A DNA stretch of 64,000 nucleotides from positions 3,233,501 to 3,297,500 of the forward strand of contig NZ_CP141212.1 of the NCBI RefSeq assembly GCF_035610345.1, in the 5' to 3' direction. The notes below the pieces were generated by a model. The model made no database searches and had not been told where the DNA came from. It saw only the letters and a list, made by a program, of their open reading frames with translations. A program made the position numbers and the translations under genes. This DNA comes from Sinorhizobium meliloti (GTDB taxonomy: Bacteria > Pseudomonadota > Alphaproteobacteria > Rhizobiales > Rhizobiaceae). The first letter of the stretch is position 1. Every line of letters starts with the position of its first letter. Below, in pieces: positions 16,871-28,776 of this stretch.

Positions 16871-19458
16871 GCGGGACGGTTGCCGTCCGGCGGCTGCTCC
16901 CGACGATTTCCCTGCGCCCTCTGCTCGCGCTTCGCCCGCTGTTCGCGCTTCGTCTGGCACTACGGGAAATGCGCGGGGGGCTGAGGGGCTTCTATATTTT
17001 CCTCGCCTGCATCGCTCTCGGTACGGCCGCGATCGCCGGGGTCAACTCGCTGTCCCAGTCGATCAGCGAAACGATCGCCTCGCAAGGGCAGGAACTGCTC
17101 GCCGGCGACATCCGGTTCGAGCTCAACAATCGGGTGGCGACCGCGGACGAGCGTGCCTTCCTCCAGGGTCTCGGCGAGGTTTCGGTATCCGCCGGTCTTC
17201 GTTCCATGGCGCGGCTCCCGGACGGCTCCAACCAGGCGCTGGTGGAGCTCAAGGCCGTGGACGGCGCCTACCCGCTTTACGGCAAGCTCGAAAGCGAGCC
17301 GGCAAAGCCGCTCCCTGAATTGCTGGCGAAGGACGGCGAGGTGTTCGGCGCAGTCGCCGCACCGCTGCTTCTCGAGCGCCTCGGCATCTCGCCGGGCGCG
17401 GAAATTCTCATCGGCAATGCGCGTATCCGGGTCGGCGCGGTACTCGCCAGCGAACCCGACGCTCTTTCCGACGGCTTCGGTTTCGCGCCGCGGCTGATGA
17501 TTTCCTCCGATGCGCTTGCCGCTTCCGGGCTCGTGCAGACCGGCAGCCTTGTCGAACACACCTACAAGGTCCGTCTGCCGGATCCCGCAGACGTGCCGCT
17601 CATTCGCGTGCAGGCCGAGACGCGCTTTCCCTCCGCCGGCTGGTCGATACGGACGAGCGGCAATGCCGCACCCTCCCTCAATGCAAACATCACGCGTTTC
17701 TCCCAATTCCTGACGCTCGTCGGGCTCACGGCGCTGATCGTCGGAGGCGTCGGGGTTGCCAACGCCGTGCGCTCCTATCTCGACGGCAAGCGCAGCGTCA
17801 TCGCGACTTTCAAATGTCTCGGCGCTCCGGCGTCGCTGGTCGCGATGATCTACCTTGCGCAGATCCTGATGATCGCCCTCATCGGCATCGCGATCGGCCT
17901 GGTGCTCGGCGCCCTCATCCCCTTCGTGGCAGCGCAATTCCTTGCCGGCCTGCTGCCCGTATCCACCGCATTCGTGCTCTATCCCTCGGCCCTGGGTCTT
18001 GCGGCGCTTTTCGGCCTTCTGACGGCGCTGACCTTCGCCATCCTGCCGCTCGGGCGGGCGCGCCGGGTGCCAGCGACTGCGCTTTTCCGGCAGCAGGGTT
18101 TCGAGCCGGCGGGCTTGCCTGCCCTGCCCTATCTCGCCGGCGCCTTCATCTGCCTGGCAGGACTTGCCGGGCTCGCGGTCTGGGCCGCCTATGACCGTTC
18201 CATTTCGCTGATCTTCCTTGGCGCGATCGCCTTTGCCTTCATCGTGCTGCGCGGGGTTTCGCTCCTCATATCCTGGCTGGCGCGGCGCAGCCCGCGCGTC
18301 AATTCGCCGGCGTTGAGACTGGCCATCGGCAACATTCACCGGCCCGGTGCCTTGACGCCGTCGGTGGTGCTGTCGCTCGGCCTCGGCCTCACTCTTCTGG
18401 TGACGCTGGCGCTCATCGACGGCAATCTGCGGCGCGAGCTCACCGGCGACATGGCCGAGCGCGCGCCCAACTTCTTCTTCGTCGACATCCAGGGCAGCGA
18501 GATCGAAGGCTTCCGCTCCGTGCTCGCGGGAGCGATGCCGGAGGGCAAGATCATCGAAGTGCCGATGCTGCGCGGGCGCATCGTCGCGCTCAACGGCGAG
18601 GATGTGAACAGCCGCAACGTTCCCCCCGGCGGCCAATGGGTGCTGCGCGGAGATCGCGGCATCACCTATGCCAAGAACAGGCCGGAAAATTCCAAACTCA
18701 CCGAAGGCAGCTGGTGGCCCGAGGACTATGGCGGCGAGCCGCTCGTCTCCTTCTCGGCGGAGGAGGCCCGCGAGCTCGGGCTGAAGCTCGGCGATACGGT
18801 GACCGTCAACGTGCTCGGCCGCAACATCACGGCCCGGATCGCAAATTTCCGCGAGGTCGAGTGGGAGTCGCTGTCGATCAATTTCGTCATGGTCTTCTCT
18901 CCGAACACCTTCGCCGGCGCCCCGCATGCCTGGCTCGCGACCATCATCGATCCCGACGCCTCGGCCGAGGAGGAGGCGGCGGTGTTGAAGAGGGTGACGA
19001 ATGCCTACCCGACGATCACCAGCGTGCGCGTGAAGGACGCGCTCGACATCGTCAATACGCTGCTCGGGCAGCTTGCAACTGCGGTGCGCGCGGCCGCGGC
19101 GGTCGCACTTGTCGCTTCTATCCTCGTGCTTGCCGGCGCACTCGCCGCCGGCAACCGTGCCCGCATCCACGATGCCGTGGTCCTGAAGACGCTCGGCGCG
19201 ACGCGGACGACCCTCATCCGCGCCTTCAGTTACGAATACGTCATTCTCGGCCTGGCGACTGCCGTCTTCGCGCTTTTCGCCGGCAGCGTTTCGGCCTGGT
19301 TCGTCGTCAGCCGCATCATGACCCTGCCGTCGAGCTTCCTGCCGGACGTTGCGGTCGCGACCATCGTTCTTGCGCTGGTCGTGACGGTCGGGATCGGCCT
19401 CGCCGGAACCTGGCGTGTCCTCGGGCAAAAGGCCGCTCCGGTGCTGCGGGAACTCTGA
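16867..19458 (+). CDS. YbbP-type FtsX-family ABC transporter permease
   Basis: An 863-residue inner-membrane protein with two FtsX-type permease units. A first TM near residues 38-60 (FYIFLACIALGTAAIAGV) is followed by a large periplasmic domain, then a TM group from about 277 to 390. A second group comes near 416-475, with a second periplasmic region and a last TM group from about 737 to 855. The conserved FtsX loop reads KTLGATRTTLIRAFSYEYV near the C-terminus and FKCLGAPASLVAMIYLAQI in the middle. It pairs with the overlapping ATPase gene upstream. Mechanotransmission or substrate extraction is possible, and the substrate is unknown. Confidence 0.9.
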   Translation: MSGTVAVRRLLPTISLRPLLALRPLFALRLALREMRGGLRGFYIFLACIALGTAAIAGVNSLSQSISETIASQGQELLAGDIRFELNNRVATADERAFLQGLGEVSVSAGLRSMARLPDGSNQALVELKAVDGAYPLYGKLESEPAKPLPELLAKDGEVFGAVAAPLLLERLGISPGAEILIGNARIRVGAVLASEPDALSDGFGFAPRLMISSDALAASGLVQTGSLVEHTYKVRLPDPADVPLIRVQAETRFPSAGWSIRTSGNAAPSLNANITRFSQFLTLVGLTALIVGGVGVANAVRSYLDGKRSVIATFKCLGAPASLVAMIYLAQILMIALIGIAIGLVLGALIPFVAAQFLAGLLPVSTAFVLYPSALGLAALFGLLTALTFAILPLGRARRVPATALFRQQGFEPAGLPALPYLAGAFICLAGLAGLAVWAAYDRSISLIFLGAIAFAFIVLRGVSLLISWLARRSPRVNSPALRLAIGNIHRPGALTPSVVLSLGLGLTLLVTLALIDGNLRRELTGDMAERAPNFFFVDIQGSEIEGFRSVLAGAMPEGKIIEVPMLRGRIVALNGEDVNSRNVPPGGQWVLRGDRGITYAKNRPENSKLTEGSWWPEDYGGEPLVSFSAEEARELGLKLGDTVTVNVLGRNITARIANFREVEWESLSINFVMVFSPNTFAGAPHAWLATIIDPDASAEEEAAVLKRVTNAYPTITSVRVKDALDIVNTLLGQLATAVRAAAAVALVASILVLAGALAAGNRARIHDAVVLKTLGATRTTLIRAFSYEYVILGLATAVFALFAGSVSAWFVVSRIMTLPSSFLPDVAVATIVLALVVTVGIGLAGTWRVLGQKAAPVLREL

Positions 19459-19704
19459 TCCTGCCATGCCTGACGCGCGATTTCGGCCATGACGGCCGAG
19501 TTAACCGTAAATCACTCCAGTTTGATGGTCCGGCGGGCCGACTTTGTTCGATTCCAAGCGCTTCGCCCTTGTGCATGACGGCGTTCACCATCATATTTGT
19601 CCACAGGCATGCTGGAGCCCCGCAGCGGCGCCTGGGCGCGCAAAGGAACGACAAGGTTCGCCGCCCGACACCGTAACTTCAACCGGGGCTTAAATGAGGA
19701 AACA

Positions 19705-20442
19705 ATGGCTGATCTGAGAAACTACCAAACCCGAATGTCGCCCGCCGGCGCTCAGGCGGGTGCCGTGATCGACGAAGGCCTTCGCGCTTATATGCTGAAG
19801 GTCTACAACCTGATGGCCCTCGGCCTGGCGATCACCGGCGTGGCAGCTTACGGAACCTATGCGCTTGCCGCCTCTAATCCGGCATTCGCCCAGCTTATCT
19901 ACGCTTCCCCCCTGAAGTGGGTCGTGATGTTGGCGCCCCTTGCGCTGGTGTTCTTCCTGAGCTTCCGCATCAATTCCATGAGCGTTTCCGCGGCGCAGAC
20001 GACCTTCTGGGTCTATGCGGCGCTGATGGGCCTGTCCCTGTCGTCGATCTTCCTGGTCTTCACCGGCCAGAGCATCGTGCAGACGTTCTTCGTGACGGCT
20101 GCTTCGTTCGGCGCCCTGTCGCTTTACGGCTATACGACGAAGAAGGACCTTTCGGGCCTCGGATCGTTCCTGATCATGGGCCTCTTCGGCGTGATCATCG
20201 CATCCGTCGTCAACATCTTCCTTGCCTCTTCGGCACTCGGCTTCGCGATCTCGGTGATCGGCGTGCTCATCTTCGCCGGCCTGACCGCCTACGACACGCA
20301 GAAGCTCAAGGAAATGTACTTCGAAGGCGATGACGCCTTGGTCGCCGGCCGCAAGGCCATCATGGGTGCGCTGACGCTCTACCTCGACTTCATCAACCTG
20401 TTCATGTTCATGCTGCAGTTCCTTGGCAACAGGAACGAGTAG
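19705..20442 (+). CDS. Bax inhibitor-1 / YccA-family membrane protein
   Basis: A 245-residue protein with seven hydrophobic segments of the BI-1 (UPF0005) fold. The start is MADLRNYQTRMSPAGAQAG, and the C-terminal family signature LTAYDTQKLKEMYFEGDD is followed by ALTLYLDFINLFMFMLQFLG. Bacterial members are pH-sensitive calcium leak channels or interact with FtsH (YccA); the role here is not known. I chose the ATG at 19705, which follows AATGAGGAAACA; the longer open frame upstream has no family similarity. A strong terminator follows 20 bases after the stop. Confidence 0.92.
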   Translation: MADLRNYQTRMSPAGAQAGAVIDEGLRAYMLKVYNLMALGLAITGVAAYGTYALAASNPAFAQLIYASPLKWVVMLAPLALVFFLSFRINSMSVSAAQTTFWVYAALMGLSLSSIFLVFTGQSIVQTFFVTAASFGALSLYGYTTKKDLSGLGSFLIMGLFGVIIASVVNIFLASSALGFAISVIGVLIFAGLTAYDTQKLKEMYFEGDDALVAGRKAIMGALTLYLDFINLFMFMLQFLGNRNE

Positions 20443-20463
20443 TAGCGAACCGGTTTGACGGAA

Positions 20464-20488
20464 AAGGCGGCTTCGGCCGCCTTTTTTG
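20464..20488 (+). terminator. Rho-independent terminator of the BI-1 gene
   Basis: A GGCGGC/GCCGCC stem with a TTCG-type loop is followed by a run of six T, 20 bases after the stop at 20442. Confidence 0.88.
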
Positions 20489-20567
20489 TTTGCCGGAGCC
20501 GGCCTTGATCGATCCGGCGCATCCATGCGAGACAGTACATCTCCAGCCATAATGCGCGAAGAATTCC

Positions 20568-21125
20568 ATGACCGCCACGCTCCGCGACGCCGTTGCCGCC
20601 GACCTCCGCTCGATTACCGAGATCTATCGCGAGTCCGTCTTGAACGGGGTCGCGACCTATGAGGAGACGCCGCCATCCGAAGCCGAGATGGCGCTCCGCT
20701 TCTCCACAATCACCGGCAACGGCTACCCCTATGTGGTCGCGCTGGACGAGCGTGGCACGGTTATCGGCTATGCCTATGCCTCCGCCTTCCGCAACCGCAC
20801 CGCCTATCGGTTCCTGGTGGAGGATTCGATCTATCTTTCGCCGGAAGCACGGGGCAAGGGTATCGGCAAGGCGCTGCTTTCCGAACTGGTCGGGCGCTGT
20901 ACGGCTCTCGGCTTCCGCCAGATGATAGCGGTAATCGGCGGGGCGCACCCCTCATCGATCGCCCTGCACCGGGCGCTCGGCTTCGAACTGCAGGGGCTGA
21001 TGAAGGCAACCGGCTTCAAGCATGGCCGATGGCTGGATACGGCCTTGATGCAGCTGCCGCTCGGAGAAGGAACCGCAACGAAGCCCGCCGAGGGCGTCTA
21101 TCCGGATACGCTTTATAGGAGCTGA
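20568..21125 (+). CDS. GNAT acetyltransferase, phosphinothricin/methionine sulfone type
   Basis: A 185-residue GCN5-related N-acetyltransferase. Motif A for acetyl-CoA binding is YLSPEARGKGIGKALLSELV, preceded by VIGYAYASAFRNRTAYRFLVEDSIY. That block and the later GGAHPSSIALHRALGFE segment are hallmarks of the Pat/Bar/YncA branch, which acetylates phosphinothricin, methionine sulfone or related amino acids. Substrate assignment is inference. It sits behind the terminator of the BI-1 gene and converges on clpP. Confidence 0.88.
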   Translation: MTATLRDAVAADLRSITEIYRESVLNGVATYEETPPSEAEMALRFSTITGNGYPYVVALDERGTVIGYAYASAFRNRTAYRFLVEDSIYLSPEARGKGIGKALLSELVGRCTALGFRQMIAVIGGAHPSSIALHRALGFELQGLMKATGFKHGRWLDTALMQLPLGEGTATKPAEGVYPDTLYRS

Positions 21126-21142
21126 GCCTGCGCAGGTGAGCT

Positions 21143-21760
21143 TCAAGCGTCAAATTCAGCGCCGAGCTCCCGTTCGGTGAGGATGCGGTCGATCAGACCC
21201 CACTCCAGAGCTTCTTCCGCCGTCATGAAGCGGTCGCGATCCATCGCGCGTTCGAATTCTTCATATGTTCGCCCGCAATGCTCGGCATAAAGCCGCGTCA
21301 TGCGGTGTTTGGTTCGCCTGATTTCCTCGGCATGGATGAGCATATCGGAGGCCTGTCCCTCAAAGCCGCCCGAAGGTTGATGGACGAGGATGCTTGCATT
21401 GGGCAGGGCGGTGCGCTCGCCCGCTTCGCCTGCCATCAGCAGGAACGAACCCATCGAACGGGCCGTCCCCATGCAAAGCGTATGCACGGGCGCCCGGATG
21501 TAACGCATCGTGTCATACATCGCGAAGCCGCTGGTAACGACGCCGCCGGGCGAGTTTATATAGAGTTGGATCGGTTTTCTGGGGCTTTCGGCTTCCAGGA
21601 ACAACAACTGTGCGCAGACGAGAGCAGACACTGCATCGTTCACCTCGCCGTTCAGAAAGATTATTCGCTCCCGCAGCAGGCGGGAATAGATGTCGAATGA
21701 GCGCTCGCCACGGCTGGATTGCTCGACGACCATAGGGACGAGTTGCATCGCTTCGCGCAT
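21143..21760 (-). CDS. clpP: ATP-dependent Clp protease proteolytic subunit (clpP3-type paralogue)
   Basis: A 205-residue ClpP serine peptidase. The catalytic serine is in [11 protein letters not shown] (about Ser102), the histidine in [14 protein letters not shown] (about His127), and the aspartate lies in the C-terminal [18 protein letters not shown] region. Together with a ClpX or ClpA ATPase it degrades unfolded or tagged proteins in the cytoplasm. No clpX lies next to it, which fits an accessory paralogue; rhizobia have several clpP genes and this one resembles clpP3. The ATG at 21758-21760 follows AGGAG, which favours it over the longer frame. Confidence 0.92.
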   Translation of the reverse strand: MREAMQLVPMVVEQSSRGERSFDIYSRLLRERIIFLNGEVNDAVSALVCAQLLFLEAESPRKPIQLYINSPGGVVTSGFAMYDTMRYIRAPVHTLCMGTARSMGSFLLMAGEAGERTALPNASILVHQPSGGFEGQASDMLIHAEEIRRTKHRMTRLYAEHCGRTYEEFERAMDRDRFMTAEEALEWGLIDRILTERELGAEFDA

Positions 21761-21804
21761 AGGCGAACTCCTGTCTGATGAGCTTGTTTTGGTAGAGTGA
21801 GACG

Positions 21805-22164
21805 TCAGGCGGCGCGCATCAGCCAAAGCCGATTGCTGTTCGCCGCCGGCGGAGTTCGCGGAGCCAGCCGCTCATCCTCCAGCCCATGGATAATTCTCAG
21901 AATCGTCCCGCCGTCATTGCTGGGCCTGACCTGAAACGCCACGAGGCTTTCGAGAAAGGGAGGTTCGTCGTCGCGCATTCTGTAGCTGATTTCCTTGCCC
22001 GGTGCCGTGGAGACAGGCTCGGCCCCAGCCAGTTCGCGCCTGGGCAGCCATCGCTCACGGAACTCAGGCATGCTGATTGCCCGCCACACCTTTTCAGGCG
22101 ATTCATCGAGTTCGTATTCGAGCACCAGATTCCTTGCCTGCTCGTTCAGCTCCACATCGTTCAT
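21805..22164 (-). CDS. SRPBCC (START/AHSA1-like) domain protein
   Basis: A 119-residue protein of the SRPBCC superfamily, a helix-grip fold that binds hydrophobic ligands. The start [20 protein letters not shown] and the segment [20 protein letters not shown] are typical of the AHSA1/CalC branch. The ATG overlaps the stop of the ArsR-type regulator gene by four bases (ATGA), so the two are translationally coupled. This ArsR plus SRPBCC pairing is common in alphaproteobacteria, and the ligand and role are unknown. Confidence 0.85.
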   Translation of the reverse strand: MNDVELNEQARNLVLEYELDESPEKVWRAISMPEFRERWLPRRELAGAEPVSTAPGKEISYRMRDDEPPFLESLVAFQVRPSNDGGTILRIIHGLEDERLAPRTPPAANSNRLWLMRAA

Positions 22165-22475
22165 TGATCCATATCCCTCAGCAAGACCTTCAACGCATCG
22201 ATCCGCGCCGGCCAGTAGGCGCGATATTTCGCCAGCCATCCGGCAACGAGCGCCAGCCCCTCCGGGTCGACCTCGTAGTTCACGAAGCGCCCCTGCCGCT
22301 CCTCCCGCACCAGCTTTGCATTACGCAACACGTGGAGATGTTGGGACATGGCCGGCTGGCTGATGTCCATTCCGTTGCGCAAGGCACTGGCATTCATACT
22401 TCCGCTCGCCAGCTTCTCGAAGATTGCACGGCGTGTCGGGTCGGCGAGCGCTTTGAATATGTCGTTCTCAGTCAT
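22161..22475 (-). CDS. ArsR-family transcriptional regulator
   Basis: A 104-residue ArsR-type winged-helix protein. It begins MTENDIFKALADPTRRAIFE and has the recognition segment GMDISQPAMSQHLHVLRNAKL, followed by the wing VREERQGRFVNYEVDPEGL. The cysteine ligands of classical metal-sensing ArsR proteins are absent, so it probably senses something other than arsenite. The downstream SRPBCC gene overlaps by four bases. A perfect 8-base inverted repeat lies just upstream of the start and is a good operator candidate, implying autoregulation. Confidence 0.9.
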   Translation of the reverse strand: MTENDIFKALADPTRRAIFEKLASGSMNASALRNGMDISQPAMSQHLHVLRNAKLVREERQGRFVNYEVDPEGLALVAGWLAKYRAYWPARIDALKVLLRDMDQ

Positions 22476-22480
22476 GACGT

Positions 22481-22502
22481 CAGATAAGCATACACTTATC
22501 TG
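22481..22502. promoter_or_regulatory. Inverted repeat, candidate ArsR operator
   Basis: CAGATAAG and CTTATCTG are perfect 8-base inverted arms around a 6-base spacer. The element starts six bases upstream of the ArsR-type start codon, the usual place for an autoregulatory operator of this family. Confidence 0.65.
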
Positions 22503-22612
22503 ATTCGCAACACGGATTGCACGCTTCGATGCAAGCGGTTTGGCGCCGCCAACCGATTCAGGGATAAATCCGCACGCGGGAAGAGGGGACTGAGGCGAAG
22601 CGCTGCCGCTTG

Positions 22613-22662
22613 TCCCTTCGCCCCACCTGCGGGGAGAAGGTGCCGGCAGGCGGATGAGGGGC
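22613..22662. repeat. RIME-like repeat
   Basis: Contains a hairpin, CCCTTCGCCCC and GGGGAGAAGG arms, followed by the shared GCCGGCAGGCGGATGAGGGGC tail as in the copies at 8363, 30335 and 52905. It sits between the DUF2794 gene and the ArsR-type gene, both on the minus strand, so unlike most other copies it is not in a convergent gap. Confidence 0.7.
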
Positions 22663-22681
22663 GGCTCCGAGTGATATGCCG

Positions 22682-23092
22682 TCAGGTTTTGACGAGCTTC
22701 AGCACCTTGTCGAAGGCCTTGAGCACCTGGGCGAGCTCGTGGCCTCGCTTCAATATCGTCCCGTGAGCGTTGAGCACGCTGAAGGCGCCCTGTTTCGCGG
22801 CGAGCTTCGGGTTTTTCTCGATGCGGTAGAGAGGCACTTCTCCGGCGCGCTTGAACACCGAAAAAACGGCCCGGTCCCTCAGGTGGTCGATCGCATAGTC
22901 GCGCCACTCCCCTTCGCCCACCATACGGCCGTAGACCTTGAGAATCAGGTCGAGTTCGCGGCGATGGAAGGTGACGGGCGGGGGGTTCTTGGCTTGCTTG
23001 TATTCGTGAAGATCGACGACCACATCGGAGGTGGTCTGGCCGTAGTGACGTGCTTCGCCTCGCGGCAAATCCGTTTCATCAGTCATCGGCAT
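22682..23092 (-). CDS. DUF2794 domain protein
   Basis: A 136-residue protein with the DUF2794 pattern: VTFHRRELDLILKVYGRMVGEGEWRDYAIDHL, then RAVFSVFKRAGEVPLYRIEKNPKLA and a C-terminal VLKAFDKVLKLVKT. DUF2794 is an alphaproteobacterial family of unknown function. No signal peptide or membrane segment is visible, so it is probably cytoplasmic. It is followed downstream by a RIME-like repeat and the ArsR-type gene, and separated upstream by 326 bases from the DUF1223 gene. Confidence 0.8.
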   Translation of the reverse strand: MPMTDETDLPRGEARHYGQTTSDVVVDLHEYKQAKNPPPVTFHRRELDLILKVYGRMVGEGEWRDYAIDHLRDRAVFSVFKRAGEVPLYRIEKNPKLAAKQGAFSVLNAHGTILKRGHELAQVLKAFDKVLKLVKT

Positions 23093-23418
23093 TTCGGCCT
23101 TCTAATGTGACAGGACCACGACAGTGTGCCTCACACGATCGGAAAAGCAAGCCGGAAGCTGTTGATCAATGTCAGCAATTCTTGGGGCTGCCGCAATTCA
23201 GTCAAAACGCCGCCCCAATTCGCCGCAACACTCCGACCGCTGCCGGACAGAGTCGTTGCCACCGTATGTCCGGCCAGCCGTCATGCTGCGGGAGGTTCTC
23301 GAACGCAGACATGGCTGGTTCGGTCCGGTAACTTCGAACCCTCAGCCCCAGCCCCTCGATGCTGCCGGGCCGAACCATCCCCTGTTCCGCCGCAAGCGAT
23401 GCGGAACATTTCCTGTCA
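23093..23418. other. Intergenic region without recognised features
   Basis: The 326 bases between the DUF2794 gene and the stop of the DUF1223 gene contain no supported reading frame, no clear terminator and no tRNA. The DUF2794 promoter should lie here, but no convincing -35/-10 pair stands out. Confidence 0.5.
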
Positions 23419-24237
23419 TCAGAGCTTTCCCTGCGGCCCCGCGAGAACCGTTGCGGCGCCGATAATGGCTCCCGGCGTTTCCTTGTCCTTCATCGATTGC
23501 AGCAGCACCGCGCAACCGCTGTTGCCCTGGCCTTCGAACAGGACGGAGGCCGGCAGCGTGAACTCCGCGGGCTTGCCCTCCCACATGCCGATGGTCTGGA
23601 TGTCGCGCACGGCATGCCAATACGCGATCTCCTTGCCGCTGTTCTCGCCCTTCTCGACCTTGACCACCCTTGCCCGGTCGAAATAGACGACGACGACGTT
23701 CGCCCTGCCTTTGCCGGCACCGACCTTGATCGAGATTTCATCGCCGCCGATCGAGGCGGCGATCGGCACCGACAGGCCCTTGCCCTTCTCGTCCATCAAA
23801 GCAAGCCGGTTCCTGATGGCCGGCAGGTCCGCGCCGTTGGCGTGGTCGCGCCCGTTCAGGATCGCCTGCGGCGTATAGACGCCGTAGCGGCCGAGCATGC
23901 GCGCATAAGCATATTGCCGCTCGGTGTTTTCCTTGGAAGCGAGCGTGTCCGCCCATCCGAGATAGTTCCAATAGTCGACATGATAGGCGAGCGCGACGAC
24001 CTCGCCTTCATCGACGAGCTTCTTGAGCGCCGCGTCCGCCGGGGGACAGGAGGAGCAGCCCTGGCTGGTGAAGAGTTCGACGACGCCCTTGAGCGCCCCT
24101 TCCTTGACCGCTCCATCCTTGACCGGCCCGCTCTCGGCCGCCCTGCCGTCATCCGCTGCGGAAGCTCCGCAGAACGCACCAAGCAGCCCGATCGCCAGGG
24201 CGAGACGTCGGATTGTTGGTGTGCAGGCGCATATCAT
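23419..24237 (-). CDS. DUF1223 thioredoxin-like secreted protein
   Basis: A 272-residue DUF1223 protein. An N-terminal signal peptide (RLALAIGLLGAFCGASA) suggests export to the periplasm. The mature part opens VVELFTSQGCSSCPPADAAL, a CxxC thioredoxin-like motif, and AYHVDYWNYLGWADTLASKE and GVYTPQAILNGRD are family hallmarks. The function is unknown; a redox role is suggested by the CxxC only. Just after the signal peptide, 15-base units encode VKDGA, VKEGA and LKGV in tandem. It is a single-gene unit. Confidence 0.85.
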   Translation of the reverse strand: MICACTPTIRRLALAIGLLGAFCGASAADDGRAAESGPVKDGAVKEGALKGVVELFTSQGCSSCPPADAALKKLVDEGEVVALAYHVDYWNYLGWADTLASKENTERQYAYARMLGRYGVYTPQAILNGRDHANGADLPAIRNRLALMDEKGKGLSVPIAASIGGDEISIKVGAGKGRANVVVVYFDRARVVKVEKGENSGKEIAYWHAVRDIQTIGMWEGKPAEFTLPASVLFEGQGNSGCAVLLQSMKDKETPGAIIGAATVLAGPQGKL

Positions 24238-24423
24238 GGCGTCTTTGTTCGTGCTCGTTAGAGCACTTCCGGGAAAATGTGGAACGTTTCCATCCAGAAG
24301 TGCGTCGCTTCAACGCGTTTGCCGCGCGGGGAGACCCCTACATACGACGGGTATTCTTCAACGAAAAGTCACGTTGGAGTGACTGCCACAAAGCCGTACA
24401 AAACCCTGTGGACCGGACAATAA

Positions 24424-24460
24424 AAAGCCGGGGCGTCGATGTGGACGCCCCGGCCTTTCT
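24424..24460. terminator. Rho-independent terminator of acnA
   Basis: An 11-base perfect stem (GCCGGGGCGTC with GACGCCCCGGC) and a 6-base loop. On the minus strand it is followed by TTTTTATT, 17 bases past the acnA stop. On the plus strand a weaker CTTTCT follows. Confidence 0.88.
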
Positions 24461-24476
24461 GTTCATACGTCGCCGA

Positions 24477-27167
<2,691 letters not shown>

Positions 27168-27437
27168 TGGATGATACCCCGTTCCGTCTGATCGCCAAAA
27201 ACTGACGTACGAACGCCCGAGCACCTGTGAGGCGCGAAGTGGGATGCGGGTACGGTCATTTCCGCTGTCCGTACGTGGAAGCTCGTTCCATGTTCGGCGC
27301 TAGGATGAAATTCACGCCGACCGCTGGCGTGTTGGCCGCCTTATAGATAATTTCTCCAAATCGTGCCAGACCAACCAAGGTTCAATCGGAACTTTTTTTG
27401 CTCCGCGAAAAGACACGTCAAGGGAAGCTGGAAATTC

Positions 27438-28061
27438 ATGCGCCTCATGGCTGAAGGTTTGAGTGCGAGGCGCGGCGAGGACCTGATTTTCAACGATATT
27501 TCGTTCGCGCTGGCTGCCGGCGAGGCGCTTGTGGTAACGGGTCCGAACGGTGCCGGCAAGTCGACCCTCCTGCGCGTCCTGGCGGGGCTCCTCGAGCCGG
27601 AATCGGGCCGCGTCCGGCTGGAGGACGGCCCATCGGGATACGAACATCCGCGCGAACTCAGCCACTATCTCGGCCACCGCAACGCGATGAAGCGCGAGCT
27701 GACGGTGGAGGAAAACCTCACCTTCTGGCAACGCTTCCTTGGCGATTCGCCGGGCGGCTCCGGCATCGGCCTCGTCGAAGCGGCGGAGGCAGTGGGGCTC
27801 GCCGACATCATTCATCTGCCCTTCGGCTATCTTTCCGCCGGCCAGCAGCGGCGCATGGCCATGGCGAAGCTCATTGTCGCCTTCCGGCCCATCTGGCTTC
27901 TCGACGAGCCGACGGCGGCGCTCGACGTCAGCGCCGACAGGCTTTTTGCCGGACTGGTCGCCGCCCATCTCGACCGCGGCGGCGTCGTCGTCGCGGCCAC
28001 CCACCAGCCGCTTGGATTCGCGGGGGCGAAAAGCCTTGAAATGACGGGATTCGTCCATTGA
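27438..28061 (+). CDS. ccmA: Haem exporter ATP-binding protein CcmA
   Basis: CcmA is the ABC ATPase of the CcmABCD complex, which releases haem-loaded CcmE during system I cytochrome c maturation. The 207-residue protein has Walker A GPNGAGKST at 35-43, the degenerate signature LSAGQQRRMAMAKL and Walker B WLLDEPTAALD. The block HPRELSHYLGHRNAMKRELTV is characteristic of CcmA. The ATG at 27438 is the first reasonable start; MAEGL at 27450 is an alternative. Its stop overlaps ccmB by four bases. Confidence 0.95.
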   Translation: MRLMAEGLSARRGEDLIFNDISFALAAGEALVVTGPNGAGKSTLLRVLAGLLEPESGRVRLEDGPSGYEHPRELSHYLGHRNAMKRELTVEENLTFWQRFLGDSPGGSGIGLVEAAEAVGLADIIHLPFGYLSAGQQRRMAMAKLIVAFRPIWLLDEPTAALDVSADRLFAGLVAAHLDRGGVVVAATHQPLGFAGAKSLEMTGFVH

Positions 28062-28717
28062 TCGCGCTCTTCTTCCGGGATCTCAAGCTTTCGGTGCGCG
28101 CCGGCGGCGGCGCGATGATCGGCGTGCTTTTCTTCATGACGGTCGTCGCGGTCATCCCCTTCGGCGTCGGCCCTGATCTGAACCTGCTCGCCCGCATCGG
28201 CCCGGCGATCCTCTGGATCGGCGCGCTGCTCGCGTCGCTGCTCGGCCTCGACAGGCTCTTTCAGGCGGAGCGCGAGGACGGTTCGCTCGACCTCATCATG
28301 ATGCAGGAGACGCCATTGCTCCTGGCCGTTCTCGTCAAATGCGCCGCTCATTGGACCGCCACCGGCCTGCCGCTGGTGATCGCCTCGCCCTTTCTCGGAC
28401 TGTTCATGAACATGGACGAAGGCGCCATCGGAGCCACCATGGTCACCCTGCTCGCGGGGACGCCGGCGATAACCTTCATCGGCGCGGTCGGCGCTGCTGT
28501 CGCGGTGGCGCTGCCGCGCGGCGGGCTGCTCGTCTCGATCCTCGTCCTGCCGCTTGCCATACCGGTGCTCATCTTCGGCGTCAGCGCGGTCTATGCGGCG
28601 ATCGAGGATCCGGCCCCGTTTCTGCCGCCTTTCATGATATTGATGGCGATAACCCTGTTCTTCGCGGTGATCGGACCAGTGGCGGCCGCGGCGGCACTCA
28701 GGCACTCGGCCGACTGA
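28058..28717 (+). CDS. ccmB: Haem exporter permease CcmB
   Basis: A 219-residue inner-membrane protein with six hydrophobic segments. The start MIALFFRDLKLSVRAGGGAM and the segment LDRLFQAEREDGSLDLIMMQ are typical of CcmB. It forms the membrane part of the CcmABCD complex. It overlaps the ccmA stop (ATGA-type junction) and is followed 59 bases later by ccmC, so the order ccmA-ccmB-ccmC is conserved. Confidence 0.95.
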   Translation: MIALFFRDLKLSVRAGGGAMIGVLFFMTVVAVIPFGVGPDLNLLARIGPAILWIGALLASLLGLDRLFQAEREDGSLDLIMMQETPLLLAVLVKCAAHWTATGLPLVIASPFLGLFMNMDEGAIGATMVTLLAGTPAITFIGAVGAAVAVALPRGGLLVSILVLPLAIPVLIFGVSAVYAAIEDPAPFLPPFMILMAITLFFAVIGPVAAAAALRHSAD

Positions 28718-28776
28718 CGAGACGCGGCACCTTAGGATGAATTGCGGAAGCCGGCCTTCCGCGTTAAAGAACCGTA

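Noticed and set aside
16960..19467. 835-codon minus-strand frame opposite the FtsX-type permease
   Set aside because: Composition is charged and low in hydrophobics with no motif; the permease on the plus strand has clear TM and FtsX features.
24424..24460. Possible small RNA gene at the strong hairpin after acnA
   Set aside because: Its position and T-tract fit a simple terminator of acnA.
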